Program-made: the position numbers and the translations under genes
In this document: positions 35,001 to 46,439 of the stretch, in pieces
How the letters are laid out: each line of letters opens with the position of its first letter
Position numbering within the stretch: the stretch's first letter is position 1
Notes under the pieces: model-generated
What the model saw: the letters and a program-made list of their open reading frames with translations, nothing else
Told to the model about the DNA's origin: nothing
Databases searched by the model: none
Origin: Diprion similis
Lineage: Eukaryota > Arthropoda > Insecta > Hymenoptera > Diprionidae
Assembly: GCF_021155765.1 (NCBI RefSeq)
Contig: NC_060110.1
Location: 22,962,001 to 23,026,000 of the forward strand
DNA: 64,000 nt
Reading direction: 5' to 3'

Positions 35001-37128
35001 TGCGCAAAAAACAAAACTCTGATTCAATTTTTGCACGTTTTATGCACTGCTCTTTCCCGTCCAATCCCAGAAAACCAATTTACTCTGTGATCGATGCACT
35101 ATCTGTGCATCTGGAAGCAATAATCGGATTACAAGTTTGAATTCGTGTTATCATATGAGTTTTAGATCGTAAGAACGGCTTACGCGTTACGTTGATTTAT
35201 GTCACGAAGCCCGCAACCGCACCGACCGACCTTATAATCTAGAAATATCAAAGTCTGTCATAAATTATTCGGCATTATCATTATCGCCACTTTAGCACAC
35301 GCCGCTGCATGTTTATAGATATATTATAAATTTTACTGCCCTCGTCGACACGTTATGACGTCAAACGCAATCGCTCAATTTCCGAATCACCCGTTCCTTG
35401 AGCATGACGAAGAGATAATCTTACGCAAATAGAGGATAGAACGTCACTAAGTTTTGTTGCCGGAACAACCAATTAACCGACTAATTGGTAATGGATCATA
35501 CATTATATGTACAGGAAAAAAAGTAAACAAACTGCTGCTAGATCATATTGTATGTACATTATCGAGGGTCGCTGAATCCAAGTCTAAAAGACGAATTGAA
35601 AAATTCAATACCAGGGATTCAAAATGGCGGCTGCAAATACCGGTAATCACGACTAAGCCCGAGCATCCTTGCACCAAAAAGTCAAAAAGTGGAATAACTT
35701 TTTTGGAACTTGTTACTTGGAGGTTTTCAGGAACGCTGACGATAAATCCGTTACCAGAATTGAAGAATTGCAATGAATTAAGGATCCAAAATGGCGACGG
35801 CAATACTTGAAATTTGAGTAAAACAACTGAGTTAATCTTAAAATAATTATTCAGGGATTTTTGGGTCGGTGACTACTAATCCAAAAGATTAAGCAAAATA
35901 TGCATAGAGTGATAACAACTCAGCTACAGTCTAAATAAAACTGCATATCTAAATCCATATCTGAAAGTAAAACTAGCCAACTAATCAGCCTGATGCCAAT
36001 ATAAAATAAAGAGTAAAGTAAATTTACGACTAGTCTCTTGATATGCTGGCATTTATTTTTCACCCTCAGGGGATGGTAGAATCAAAAAATAACTACTGAA
36101 ACGAAATCAGGAACCTAAAACAATCCCGGGTACCAATTTTTGCAAGAAAACTGAAAACACTAGCAACAGTCAAACAGTTCACCTTCTCTTCTGTCAATGA
36201 AAGTTTATCAATTCCCGATCGATATGTGCGATGAAAGTTGAAAGCACGTAGGTTTCGTAAGCTTTTCAATCATCATGACTAATCCAGTGAATTAAATTCG
36301 AACGGGACCTTAATCCTCATATGAATCATGAAAAAATTATTTCACACTCGTATAATATCGTAATCAGGCATTTCGAATGAATTTCATCACTAATTCGACA
36401 TCACGTCACGATCAGATATAATTGTCTTCCTATAATTGCACAATTTCGATCGTATGTATCATAGAATTTTCAATCTTTTAAAAAATCCGCTGATTGATAC
36501 CGAATATTCAAAGTCCGAATTTTTTTGCGAAAAGTATGTTTCGAGATTTCAAGATCATTTGGATAATCGGTTCAATCAGCTGGCAAGCTTGCGGCAATTA
36601 ATATGTATAAGTGATATTTTCTCTCTCTGTTCACAGGCAGGAACGGTGCAAGTTCGCATTCGAAGAGACGCGAACGAGAGTCACGTGCTGGAGCGAGTTG
36701 TGGAGGGACTCTCGCGAATAGTGACGACATTGACGGTCCAGGAGTTCCGTGAAACACCACAGGCGAAAATCGAGGCCCAGAATTGCGCTGAGTACTACAT
36801 AAACGAACTGCTGCCAAACGCGGTCGGTGAAAGGAAGAAAGTGAATCCGTCGAAAAAACGGAGCGAAGCCGAGGACGTGGAGACCGTTTCCATCGACGAC
36901 ATACTCGGCGTCGAAAAGGAGCCGGTCAGGACCTTTTCCAGTCCCGGAAAATCGGAAGCCAACGTCATTTCGAAACCGAAGACGATCACCATTTACCAGA
37001 ACAAGAATGTCGAGGCGCAGAAGAATTACTTGTTCAACCCTCACAGAACCAACGAAAACGCTCTCATTCTCGGCTCGAACGTCGACGAGGACAGATTCGC
37101 TGGTTGCACTATCGGCTTCGTTGGATAG
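24721..37128 (+). CDS. SLC30A6: Zinc transporter 6 (CDF/SLC30 family), ZnT6-like
   Basis: ZnT6 is a cation-diffusion-facilitator protein. In vertebrates it does not carry zinc itself but pairs with ZnT5 to load zinc into secretory-pathway enzymes. Proposed coding exons: 24721-24793, 26045-26197, 27219-27289, 27455-27633, 31651-31848, 32696-32798, 32878-32994, 36637-37128 (stop TAG); 461 residues. If the 165-nt segment 27290-27454 is retained, 516. Family hallmarks run in order: WANSTNSLALRAYANTIAF (TM1-2), LGLEKYEVLALL (TM3), IHTGRLGLGFLLG (TM4), NPIFGGNVLGAAILCGTHLL (TM5), VVDTAATLVLVG (TM6), then the cytosolic domain YMGQQLDKCLREALNIDGVL, NERFWTQSFGKLAGTVQVRI and RIVTTLTVQ. The His/Asp zinc site of active CDF transporters is absent in TM5, as expected for ZnT6. 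The acidic and basic C-terminal tail is poorly conserved. Exon 1 rests on a phase match and position only. Confidence 0.92.
26556..27174 (+). mobile_element. hAT-like MITE, copy 1
   Basis: The element is 619 bp, starting TAAGGTGGCTC and ending GCGCCACCCTA. It is flanked by a perfect 8-bp duplication CTGCCGAG (26548-26555 and 27175-27182). The outer 115-140 bases of the two ends are inverted repeats containing GTTAGTTTTTGAT and ATCAAAAACTAAC; the interior is not symmetrical. An 8-bp duplication with TAGGG ends is the pattern of the hAT superfamily. There is no transposase, so it is non-autonomous. It lies in ZnT6 intron 2. The strand given is arbitrary, defined by this copy. Confidence 0.92.
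27186..27192 (+). promoter_or_regulatory. Branch point TACTAAC of ZnT6 intron 2
   Basis: A perfect TACTAAC lies 27 bases before the acceptor AG at 27217-27218. The polypyrimidine tract between them is poor (CGCGAAAAATGTCCCCG), so the branch-point match may carry much of the acceptor strength. The MITE copy at 26556-27174 and its duplicated 8-bp target end only a few bases upstream. Confidence 0.6.
27290..27454 (+). other. 165-nt stopless intron (exitron-like) in the ZnT6 gene
   Basis: Bounded by GTGAGC at 27290 and TCTTCTGCAG at 27454, the segment is 55 codons long and open in the reading frame of both flanking exons. Splicing it out places W before DVEVQQEDLKVP and shortens the TM2-TM3 loop towards the length seen in other ZnT6 proteins. 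Retention would add 55 hydrophilic, Ser/Lys-rich residues. Removal is probably the main form, but both readings code. Confidence 0.65.
27676..28064. mobile_element. Short terminal-inverted-repeat element (389 bp)
   Basis: The left end reads CCCGAGTAGATTTTAGCGCC and the right end GGCGTTAAATTTCTACTCGGG. They are near-perfect reverse complements of about 20 bases, and the interior repeats CTACTTTGAA-like words. This is the shape of a MITE, but no clear target-site duplication was seen. It lies in ZnT6 intron 4. Confidence 0.7.
28692..28765 (-). repeat. tRNA-like, A-tailed fragment (possible SINE)
   Basis: On the minus strand, GTGGCTTAGTAGCTAACG fits a pol III A box and TCTTCAAATCC, about 30 bases on, fits a B box. 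An A-rich tail follows at the plus-strand position 28692-28709. No acceptor stem closes properly, so a tRNA-derived SINE head is more likely than a working tRNA. Confidence 0.35.
29003..29042. repeat. (ATC)n microsatellite
   Basis: About thirteen uninterrupted ATC units inside ZnT6 intron 4. Confidence 0.95.
30123..30749 (-). mobile_element. hAT-like MITE, copy 2 (opposite orientation)
   Basis: The element is 627 bp, starting TAGGGTGGCGC and ending GTGCCACCCTA, with a perfect 8-bp duplication ATGTAGAT at 30115-30122 and 30750-30757. The interior order is reversed relative to copy 1: the GGTATAATTTTATA block comes first and the CACCACGACATGAATT block later. It sits in ZnT6 intron 4. Confidence 0.93.
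32074..32605 (-). mobile_element. Inverted-repeat element rich in CCGAAAG words, copy A
   Basis: It begins CAGGGTTGAAATTCCGAATT and ends TTTGAAACTTCAACCCCG, imperfect reverse complements. The interior shares long stretches with 56713-57269 in reverse complement, for example CAAAGTGGCGAAAT and TCAGAATGACC. It lies in the ZnT6 intron between 31849 and 32695. No duplication or coding sequence was found. Confidence 0.7.
33889..34255. mobile_element. ATCGATTA-rich inverted-repeat element, copy A
   Basis: The left end reads AGCTAAGAATGATAAAAAAT and the right end ATTATTTTCAGCTTAGTT; both ends carry clustered ATCGATTAATCGATT words. A diverged relative occurs at 44850-45216, sharing TTTTTTACTCCCA and the flanking blocks. 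It is probably a non-autonomous transposon. It lies in the ZnT6 intron between 32995 and 36636. Confidence 0.65.
35593..35884. repeat. Dispersed repeat with AAAATGGCGG blocks
   Basis: AAAATGGCGG occurs twice (near 35631 and 35789), each following a CCAGGGATTC- or AAGGATCC-like word. Blocks such as TTTTTGGGTCGGTGACTACT resemble TTTTTGGGATCGGTGATTAC at 60811. This looks like a diverged member of the family at 60811-61130. Boundaries are uncertain. Confidence 0.4.
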
Positions 37129-37335
37129 GAGCGAGACAAGGCTGAAGAAAAATATTGCGTACCGATTTTCTTGCGGATTGTGTCTTTATTGAACAATATA
37201 TTGTGCAAGGAAAAATATTAATTACGCAAAAAATGGAGAAGAAATTTTTGTCTGGACATTTGCGTATAATTTTATACGCCACAATTTATACTGCAGGTTA
37301 ACTGCGTCGCGAGTATATCTATATGCATAATTGTA

Positions 37336-37341
37336 AATAAA
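37336..37341 (+). terminator. Poly(A) signal AATAAA of the ZnT6 gene
   Basis: A canonical AATAAA lies 208 bases after the ZnT6 stop codon and is followed by a T/G-rich stretch. It is the first such signal and gives a 3' UTR of ordinary length. Confidence 0.55.
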
Positions 37342-40300
37342 TATTTATTGTCTAATTGAATTGCGGAGCGTCAAATAACGCCGTTTAATTGATGTCTTCT
37401 TTTCGTCGCTTAAAAACCAGTCCTGGTATTCCAAATCTGAGGGAAAAGCCTGCGAGGTTGGGGATAAGGATTTGATCGAATGAAAACAGGATTTAGAAAT
37501 CGTAAAGAAATCCTATCGATTTTATGCAATACAATGAAATTACTTTGCGTTACGGGAATAAATGTGACAAGCATTTCCTGCGTGGATTTATAAGTAATCC
37601 CTGAATTTTGTGTCCGATGAAATCAAATCGAAATTCATCGTTTTGCTAACTTACTTTAAGGGGAATATTTTCTTTTATCTAAAATAGATTTCAATCTTCA
37701 TAACTACCTGATTTCCGGAGAATCTGTGAAACAGGGTTTTGAAAATTGGAAAGCTTTCGTTTCAAATTTTACAATTCAACATTCTTGCGCATTCGTGCAG
37801 ATACGAGATTTAATCTGGGGAACGTTTTATTCGTTTGAACTCGCCAACGGAAGTGCGCTGATAAATTTATATTTCCCAAATACTCACGGGGAGGAAAGCC
37901 CTCGCTTTTAATTAATAAAAGAGCGCCGGAAAATGCGTGTTTTACGACCACAACCTGACCTTCTAGCCCTCGACGATCAATCTTCTACGGCTTCTAATGT
38001 TACACGGACGTCTCTTCAATTGACAGCCGAAAGGCCATCCGTAAAGTTAATGCTTACAAGGAGAGTATCAGACCTTCCAGGGTTGTTTATTTGCCACAAA
38101 ATATGCAGTTTCATTCATCGGGCCGATCTTATTAGCAGCTTAGTGAGTGGAATGGTCTAATAACCAAAACCTGTGGTGTATTTTTGCCTGAAATATTAAT
38201 TTTCATTCTCCTATTTCGAAGTTTCAATCACAGGTTCTCATAGATTCTACTGCTATGATTTTTCACAGAAACATTTCGTATTGTTTAATACAAAATTGGA
38301 AATATGCATAGTTTTTCTTTAAGAATTGTTAATTTTCGTTAAAAATTGTAGTATCTTCTAGATTTCTTTACTAAAACGATTTAAATTTTTATGAGACTCT
38401 ATGCAGATTTACAATTTTGCACGAAAACATTTTTTTCTACAAAATTCTAGGAACTGTCATGACTAAGTATAAATTGCGAATTCTCGATAAAAGGCTCAAC
38501 GGTTCGAGCTACACATCAGAAGTTCCATACTTTAGGCCGAATAAACACCCTAGAAGTTTCACCAAAATCTGTTGACCGTAGGTCTGATGCTCTCCTTGTT
38601 AGGTAGACGAGTTTCTTCTTCTCTTCGAAATCATTATCCAAGTGATTCAGCAATTGCGGTGTAATTATACCTACTTGAGTGAATATCGAAAGCGGGGCAG
38701 GATTTTGCATCCTCAGTTTCTACTCAGCTGCAGCGGGGACAAAAAAATTTTACGCTTTGTTACGAGACTTCACCAATCGTGCGGAAGTGCGCGAATGATG
38801 TATAAATAAATAGCTTCATCCTTTCTGAACAGTGAACCGACGCAGTTTCTCTGAATAACGCGAATCATTGAGTGTAATAATCCATCATGCAGTCGTAACT
38901 TGCCACGCAAATTGTAACTTTCACGTAATTTCATTCCATCAATTTCACGCTCTGCCGGTTGGGTATCCGATGGAAATTTGTCACCTCGCTGAATTACGAG
39001 ATCAGGATTTAAACGGCTAATCACGCGTTTTCATTTTCAGGCCTAATTGTAAGAAATTCGAGATTCACGGCAACGCCTGCAATGCGACAACGCCTGCAAT
39101 GCGGCAACTCGACTAACACGAGTGTACGACAATTCGTAGAAAATCAGGCGCTTTTATCGTATTTATAGCTAAAAGAAACGTGTGTGAGTCAAAAACAGTT
39201 TAAAGGCAGACTCGTTTCTGGTGAAAAAAAGGCGATCATTTTTCACAGTTTGTGAATTCAGATTGAGGTTCATTTTCCTAGTGAAAAGAAATTTTTTTAT
39301 AAAATGTCATCTACTCGTATGACCGATCACGGGGTTAATCAAGTATTATAATGCCAGCTTCATTAGTAAGAAAATTATTACTGAACATTAATTCGCCCAT
39401 AAGATATGCGAATGGGAAAAGTTTCATACTGTGAAATTGATTACCAAAAAGTGGTAAAAAACTGAATTCAAGACTTGGTTAGTAATGATCATTGATCAAA
39501 GGTAAGATATTTGCCTAACAAATTTGTCTCCCCAATGAGAATTTTAACCTTTTTTTTTTCTTTCTCTCTAACTTTCTATATCCAACTGCTTACGTTGTGT
39601 GTAACGAAAACCTGTCGAGAGACAAATTTGCAATAAGATATCATTCCGGGTAATACGCGGTGAGTATAAGCCGTTCACAAATCTTTACTTACAGGAAACT
39701 TTTGCCTTCATCTTATATTCCTGTGTTCTATAAATGGTCCTAGTCCAACTTTCCTAACGTGAATATTTTCGTTTCAGTTTAGCAATATCGACCACCGAAG
39801 TAAGAGATTCAAATTTATCACGTGTTATTATCATTGTTCGCTCAAAAACCGATCCAATTTTTTTCACCAAAATTTAAAAATTTTTTTTAGCCGCTCCTCG
39901 TTATAGTTGAGGATCAGCCACTTGACGTGTAAAAAGCGGGAATTTTGGGTTTATTAGCCCACGATCTGAGTTCGTTATAACGATAGAAATTAATACAGAA
40001 ATTGAGCACCAATTTTCGAGTGACGTTATATTGGTACGTTTGTTCAAAAAACGTACAATTGATAATCTCTAAAATTGACTTTTTTATCAAATATTATCTC
40101 GTCAAAAAATCCCGAAGTACTTTTCGGATTTGATCAGTTTTCTACAAACAGCCGAGAACAGGTATTGAGTGAGATTAATCGAAGTTTCAGGTCCATGAAA
40201 TCGGGATCACGAAGCTTCGAGTTCCAGGTCTCAATTTGAGGGTGGAAGTTACTCGAGGAACAGGAAGCGCCGGCACGAAATGTTAAAATGCCTCGAGTGT

Positions 40301-43300
40301 TTCCGAGCACGATCCATGTGTACATAAAGCTGTCGGAGTAGAAGAAGAGGATCCCGCGAAGCGAAGGTCCCCGCGTGTACCAATTTCACTGCCCATTCAC
40401 GGCATTTCATTGTAAAACGCGATATGAAAGCGTTTTTTCCCCGGGACGGAGGGCCTTGAAGTGGGATCTTCGTCTTCCTATAGTCAGGCGAATGAGCTCC
40501 GCCGGTCGTTTTAGAAAGCATAAATACTCCAAAAAAGAAAAACGAGAACTCAGCGAGCCTCTGTAATCATTTCGCATGTATTGGAACACGATGAGAACTG
40601 GAGTTCAAAATTACCTTTTAGTAGTTCACGAAGTGGTATTGATTCTGAGTAGAAAGCGATAGTCGAGATGGGATCTAGCGTACCTACTTAGATCACTCTC
40701 GGTGATCCGTAGAACACCGCGATACCGTTGGGCCTTAACAGCCTGCCTCAACCAGCGACGACATAACCTCTTAAGGTGCTTATAACGACGCGTTGTACAC
40801 CTCGAAAACGCGGGGATGCAAAACTCCTATACCGCTCAAGCGATTAGAGTGAAACTTGGGCAGGTAATGCCTTATTTTGGCAAAAAGTGGAGCGTATTTT
40901 TAATTTTTCAAAATTTGGGAAAAAAATTTACAGATTCGTTATCACCCACAGAAATTGGCCAAATTTTCACAGTTGCACTTAATGGATCGAACTCTCCAGT
41001 ATCATGCCACTCGACGGTGATGGAACACACATTTTCAGCACAGTCCCATGAGATTTGATTGTGAAATGCCGAAATGAAGAATTTGATAACCGTGAAGCTA
41101 AAATAATTGGAAGCAAATCCCACTAAAATTATTCTCGCTTTCACAAGTATTGCATTTCTTTTCAAAAGTATATTCGCCAAGTACTGTTGAATACTTTCTC
41201 ATATCCTTTCCTCCGCCTTCTGTATGCGTAATTGATCTTGAGCTACTGATGGATACTTTGTAGGAGCGACTTAAATCCGTTGGTGAGGCGTCGGTACCGA
41301 TATAATTGACCCTGCAGCCCGTCGGTCGATTGTTGCCGAACGATTTTACGACCACTTTAAGCAGCCCGAAACACGTCTCCGCGTCTCCATTGCGAAGGTA
41401 CTCAACCCGGATTGCTTTTACACCAAAGACTTGTGTATATCATCAGTATAAAGGTAATTTCGCAGCGTCGCTTTCTATCGGTGTCAGAAATGGATGAGAA
41501 ATAGAAAAAAAAAAAGAAATGGAAATTAATGGAGATGACGAAAAACTAGATGGTCCCGAAAATCACGTTGCAGTGCAGATACCGAGATAAATGGCGTTGC
41601 TGTTTTCCAGATCCTTTTGACCACGTTTCCCGGATAAGTTAGAGGCGTTTTTATGCTCCGCTGCAGCGGAGCAAAGGAGGAAAGAAAGATCCAATCAGAA
41701 TGTGTCACGGTGGGGAACGGAGCGTTACCAAGCCGACAAATTAAGTCGAGGAGACTGACGGCGAGTTTCGGTGCCTCACAGCTATCGTCGAGACAAACCG
41801 CGAGGACCAAAGACGTAAGGATCCGAGAGGATGGGAGGAGGAAAGGCGCGTTAGGACTTGTTTACGACCCTCGGGAATTACTCAATAATTAATTTTCTCA
41901 GTCACGACTCGCCCCGGGCGTTTCGTAAGAAGAAGAAGCCGCGCACCACCTCCTGGCAAAAAGCCACTCCAGCACAGGCCGACCCCCGGCCATAATACAC
42001 CCCCTTAAGTATGTTCTGTTATAATTTTCGACCCACTTCCGGCTCCGACGATATTATACGCGTTGAGTTGAACCCTTGAATTGAGGTCTCGCTCCTATCT
42101 TCCGGATAATTTTCATCCTGTACTTTGGGTCAAAGTTTGACGAAATGACATATCCTTTTTGTTTGTATCGTGATAAGGGATGCTGACGTAGTGGCAAAAA
42201 TTTTCAACTTTTCTTCGACACTCTTCGAGATACAAGCATCAATGAATGATTAACAAACGACGAATTTACAAGTACAATTCACCTGACTTCGCAGGCCTTC
42301 GTTAAATTGTTATTATCGTTGGATATACTGTGCAGCAAGTTGTAAACTACGTTGTATAATTATACGTCCCACTGTTATAATAATTTCTCCGTAAAATTCT
42401 CAGACGAGTCTATACATATAAAGAACGGGTCGCTTCTTCTTATACGCTTCACTCACTTTCCACAATCGCATTACGAATGGGAACCGTTCATTTGCGTTCA
42501 CTTTCGAGATCCAAGAGCAAAAAGTGGCTGCACAGAAACGTCCGGTGAAAATTTTTCACGAACGAATGGAAGCTGGCTGCACATAGACTGTGCTAAATAT
42601 GCATATTATATATTTATATGTGTGTACGTTATACGTTATATGCGAGTATCGAACCGGCGTGCAATTAGCCGCTTCCTTTTCATGCTGCTGAATATTTTCT
42701 CTGTATCTTTATCTCTCCGCTGGCCCGTTTCTTCAACTTTCCCCAATTCCGTCGTCCGTCTTTTTCTGGGTTCACCGTCTCTACGGTATTTAAGGACCTG
42801 CGCAAATTAGATCTTCGTTAATGCTGCTGCTACATTGCGTTGAAAAAGCGGAAGTCGCGGGCAATAATCCACTTGAGAATCTGGCAAAGCCGAGTCAATA
42901 TGTTGTTGCAAAGGGTGAAAGCACCCCCCCCCCCCCTTCTAATGTTCCAGTAGTCATCATAGATAAAAAAAAGCTCTAATATGTGATAAAATGAATAAGG
43001 TTGCTGCGTCGACCAACATTATTGTAAAAGCAGTCCTGTTTCAGACTTTAAACTGCTAACACGTTTCGCTATAGAACGCATTTTTGTGTCTGTTAAGGGG
43101 GCACACTGAATAAAATATTTTACAGGTCGCCTTTCTTTTTATTCGCGTTTCTGAAAGTTTGAAGTATGAAGAATGTTGTGTGTAAATTGCACGATGAAAT
43201 CTGGAGAATTGTACTAATTGCGGCCGATTCGCCGAACTTTAAACTCGATTATCTCGAAACTACGTTTCTGAGTCCGTGCCTTGGATACCTCAAAAACGAG

Positions 43301-44849
43301 AGGACCAATTTTTACGAAATTTGGACACATTGTTTTTGTACATTTTGTCTCGTTTGCTGCGTATGGGTTTTTAATTTAATTATTTATTTTCTTATGGTCC
43401 AAAACGGGTGTTAAATTTAGGCCCAAAAACAAAAGTTGAAGTCGGAACGTTCACCGTTTCGTTAATAATAAAAAAATCTACGCAGTGAATAGCTAAATTT
43501 TTAGATCAACGAACTGTCTAAAATCCTAGGCATCGCAAACCGTGTCAGTACGGAACATATTTTACACCGACCACTGTAACAACGCTACGAGAGGATAAAT
43601 TTTGATGAAAAAATTACTGAATATACCTGAATCTATAAACTTTGAAATAAAAAAAAAACGGATGGTTTATAAAAATGTTACAATAGAGATCTGAGTCTCT
43701 CAGTATTTATTATTTCCTTTTTTTTATTTTTATTAATATTCGAGAATGTAGTGACGAGAGAAATCCGTTACAAGCCTAAATAGAAAAACCAAGACTTTTT
43801 AGAATCGTTAATATATCCTCGAATCTTCTGTGGAATGGATTTGTGAAGCAAGCGAAATAATTTCAGAATTTTGAATAAACGAATTTTTAAATTGCATTTC
43901 GTTTTACTTTCAAAGCGTGGGACAACTTCGTCGTGTAATACACCGAGCTTTTTTCATCCATCGATCAAAACCCTCCAATATTTGCAAGTCGGCTGCAAAC
44001 ACCCCGTGGAAACCAAAAGTTCCTTCACCACGCCCCGTGATGGATGCAGCCTAAAAACGAAAGGGTTAAGTGGAAGGTAACCATTGAAACCACGAGGGAT
44101 TTTGAGTAATTGTCACGACTATCAGCAGGAAACTGTGATCATCGGTCATACATTTTTTCTTTTACTCAGGTTCGAGACAGTTTTCTGAAGGAATTTTTGA
44201 TTAAGGGATTTTCCCAAATTCAAGGTTAGTATCAATTTCACAAATTAATATATTTGTACAAGTATGAACATTTTTAAGATTCGAACAAGTGCTTCAAAAC
44301 GTAGAAAATATGGAGTATTCCTGGCAGATAGGATCTCGTTTCACAGTGTGACTTATTGTACTTACGTAAATTCAACGTAAAAAATTTAATTTTTTCCACA
44401 GTCGTATCGTATATTTACATTTTTTCGAACAATAATGAAGTGTCTACAGTGTGATTTTGAACACTGCAGATATTCAACGATAGCAGCGTGATAAAGAGAA
44501 AATTAAATGTTTAATCGAAGGGACCTTCTGTAAGGGATCTACTGTAAACTTGCAACTATTTGAGATAGCGAGTTAGGAGTGTAACTATATTTGATAGTTT
44601 ATATTATAGATATACAATTTTCCAGTCCTACAATTTAGAATAAATCATAGTACCTAGCTTACGAATCTAAACGGTAAAAATATTCCACAGTGGACTTGTA
44701 TACATAAACTACGATTTTATGTCAATTCCACACTATTCGTGTCCGTAAAACACTATCTGGCGCTAAATTTCAAAAAATTGGTCCACACCTTTCAATTTTT
44801 CCACAAATTTTTTTACAGTAATGTATAAAACCTATGAATGACCCTACCG

Positions 44850-45216
44850 CAATCGATTTTTGATTATATTTGAGTATAATCGATTATTTTTCCTCACAAT
44901 CGGCAATCGGTTTTTGTTTTTTACTCCCAATTCATGTGATTAATTAAAGTATCAATTACGATTATTGTCTCACTTATACTAAATATCTATTTAATATAAT
45001 AAGCAAAAGACAAATAAACATTTTCACCTGAAATTAAAAAATATTTTCACCAAAATAAGAAATTATCGAAAAAAATTTACAAAAATCAGATTTCATATTC
45101 ACCGTTACAAAAAAAAAAAAAATACAAAACACTCAATTAATCGATTAATTTGTACATATCCAATCAAGTCATGCTCAATAATTCCTCCAGACTAAATCAA
45201 CCCATGCATCAATTAT
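44850..45216. mobile_element. ATCGATTA-rich element, copy B
   Basis: A diverged relative of 33889-34255 in the same orientation: TAATCGATTATTTTTCCTCAC, then TTTTTTACTCCCA, then CAATTAATCGATTAAT and CATGCATCAATTAT near the right end. The ends are eroded, so boundaries are approximate. Confidence 0.55.
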
Positions 45217-45389
45217 CCCCACCTCACTAACCATCGCAAAATTTCGCAAACCCATCAAACCCGAAACGTGCAACCAAAAATACATGATCAATAATTTCAA
45301 TGACGTATCATAACAAAAAAATACAAACAATTGTGCGTGTAAAAAAACCTCAAGACTATTTCAATCCAGAAGCCAAGAAACCACCCCGT

Positions 45390-45823
45390 AAGTGCTATGG
45401 TTTTCCACCGGCTGGCGTAAAGCTCTGGGTGGGGGTAGAGGGAGTTCCAATCGATGACCGCGCGTCGCGACGCCAAAGATCTCGCGCCCTTTCGCGTTGC
45501 GGGGGGGGGGGGGGGGGGGGGGGATCGAGATACTGCGGCGGCGCTTCGATCAGCGCCACCGACGGCAAAACGGGGAACTAAAAGACGTCGAGGGGCAGTC
45601 TCGGGTCTCGGCGAGAGACTAGAGAGGCAAACGAACGAACGAACGAACGGCGCAGGCAGGAGAGCGAGAGGCGAAGAGAGACTGCGTTTGTCGGATCCGC
45701 GGGTGGCGTTGAATTGGCGGACATTCAGTTTCAGTATGGCTTCAGCTTTTGACAGGGCTGGTTATTGGCGGCTCGTAGCGACCGTTTGAGTAGCCTCGAT
45801 GAAAACCGGCGTCGCATTGTAGC

Positions 45824-45854
<31 letters not shown>

Positions 45855-45960
45855 AGTAGCACGTTGTTGTCATCCATCGTTGCAGTGTGAATTATCTCTC
45901 GGCTTTGTAAATACGACGTCGTCGTCGTCGTCGTCACGTGTGTCACGGGTGTTGTAAACG
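45390..45960 (+). promoter_or_regulatory. GC-rich promoter region of the gene starting at 46350
   Basis: The composition changes sharply from AT-rich flanks to CpG-rich DNA containing a 23-base G run (about 45501-45523), a GAAC/GAACGAAC tract and two CGT triplet tracts (about 45823-45854 and 45917-45936). ATTCAGTTTCAGT at 45723-45735 contains two arthropod initiator cores (TCAGT). The nearest downstream coding exon is at 46350, so this is the likely transcription start area. Confidence 0.5.
45736..45789 (+). CDS. Candidate upstream ORF (17 codons)
   Basis: An ATG immediately after the TTCAGTTTCAGT initiator-like motif opens a 17-codon frame (MASAFDRAGY start) ending in TGA, 560 bases before the main ATG. 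If transcription starts upstream of it, the frame could lower translation of the main coding sequence. If the start site is the second TCAGT itself, the ATG would lie at the very 5' end and be skipped. Confidence 0.25.
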   Translation: MASAFDRAGYWRLVATV

Positions 45961-46349
45961 GTGGTGCGACCTTCCCCTCTTTCTCCCCTTTTTCCACTCC
46001 TACGTCAATCCCACGATTTTCTATCGTTCTTTTTCACGTTTAGCGGGAGCGGCGTGATTCTTTTTTTGTTTTTTTTGGGGGGGGGTTTTTTTTTTTTTTT
46101 TGTTCTTTAGTTTGTTCAATTTTGTTTTCCTATCACTTTTCCTCTTCTCGTTATTCCGTGAATAAACTTTTACTAAAATTTATCACATCTCGTCGTGGAG
46201 AGTATCGATGCCGGTAAATAAGCCGGTTAAACAAAGTTCAGTGTGATTCGAGCCCTTTTTCGAATATTCGATTACCAGTTTTATTTCAATTCACGTCAAA
46301 ACCCCGTCGAGTTGTCACGCTGACAGCCAAGGAGTCAACCAGGAACGAC

Positions 46350-46439
46350 ATGAGGCGGAATGTGAAGATTGTTATACTCCTGTCATGCGCTTGGATGTCC
46401 GCCTTTGTTTACTACTATCACACCACCAGGGATACCAAG
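46350..46439 (+). CDS. First coding exon of a type II membrane protein (possible Golgi glycosyltransferase)
   Basis: The exon starts with ATG in a fair context (ACGACATGA) and ends at a GTTAGT donor after 30 codons in phase 0. The peptide begins MRRNVKIVILLSCAWMSAF, a short basic cytoplasmic end followed by one hydrophobic anchor, then YYYHTTRDTK. This arrangement is typical of Golgi type II enzymes, and the MRR-N/R start with an aromatic anchor end recalls polypeptide GalNAc-transferases of the GALNT2 type. That identity is a guess from 30 residues. It follows the GC-rich promoter region. No second exon was recognised before 64000, so the intron is probably longer than 17.5 kb. Confidence 0.6.

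Larger units (their letters stand above)
37129..45390. other. 8-kb intergenic region without a recognisable gene
   Basis: After the ZnT6 3' UTR I found no exon that joins in phase or resembles a family on either strand. The region has a 19-bp unit duplicated at about 39070-39107 (CAACGCCTGCAATGCG core). An inverted pair of ACAAGGAGAGTATCAGACCT-like words lies at about 38056 and 38581. There is also a palindrome CTCCGCTGCAGCGGAG near 41656, a C-run near 42925, and the ATCGATTA-type element at 44850-45216. Confidence 0.5.

Noticed and set aside
36572..37044. Long minus-strand frames over the last ZnT6 exon
   Set aside because: They are shadows of the sense exon, which carries the conserved AGTVQVRI domain and the stop codon.
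45300..45789. Gly- and Arg-rich frames of 93 and 111 codons in the GC island
   Set aside because: They are created by the G run and GAAC repeats; low complexity and no homology point to promoter or 5' UTR.
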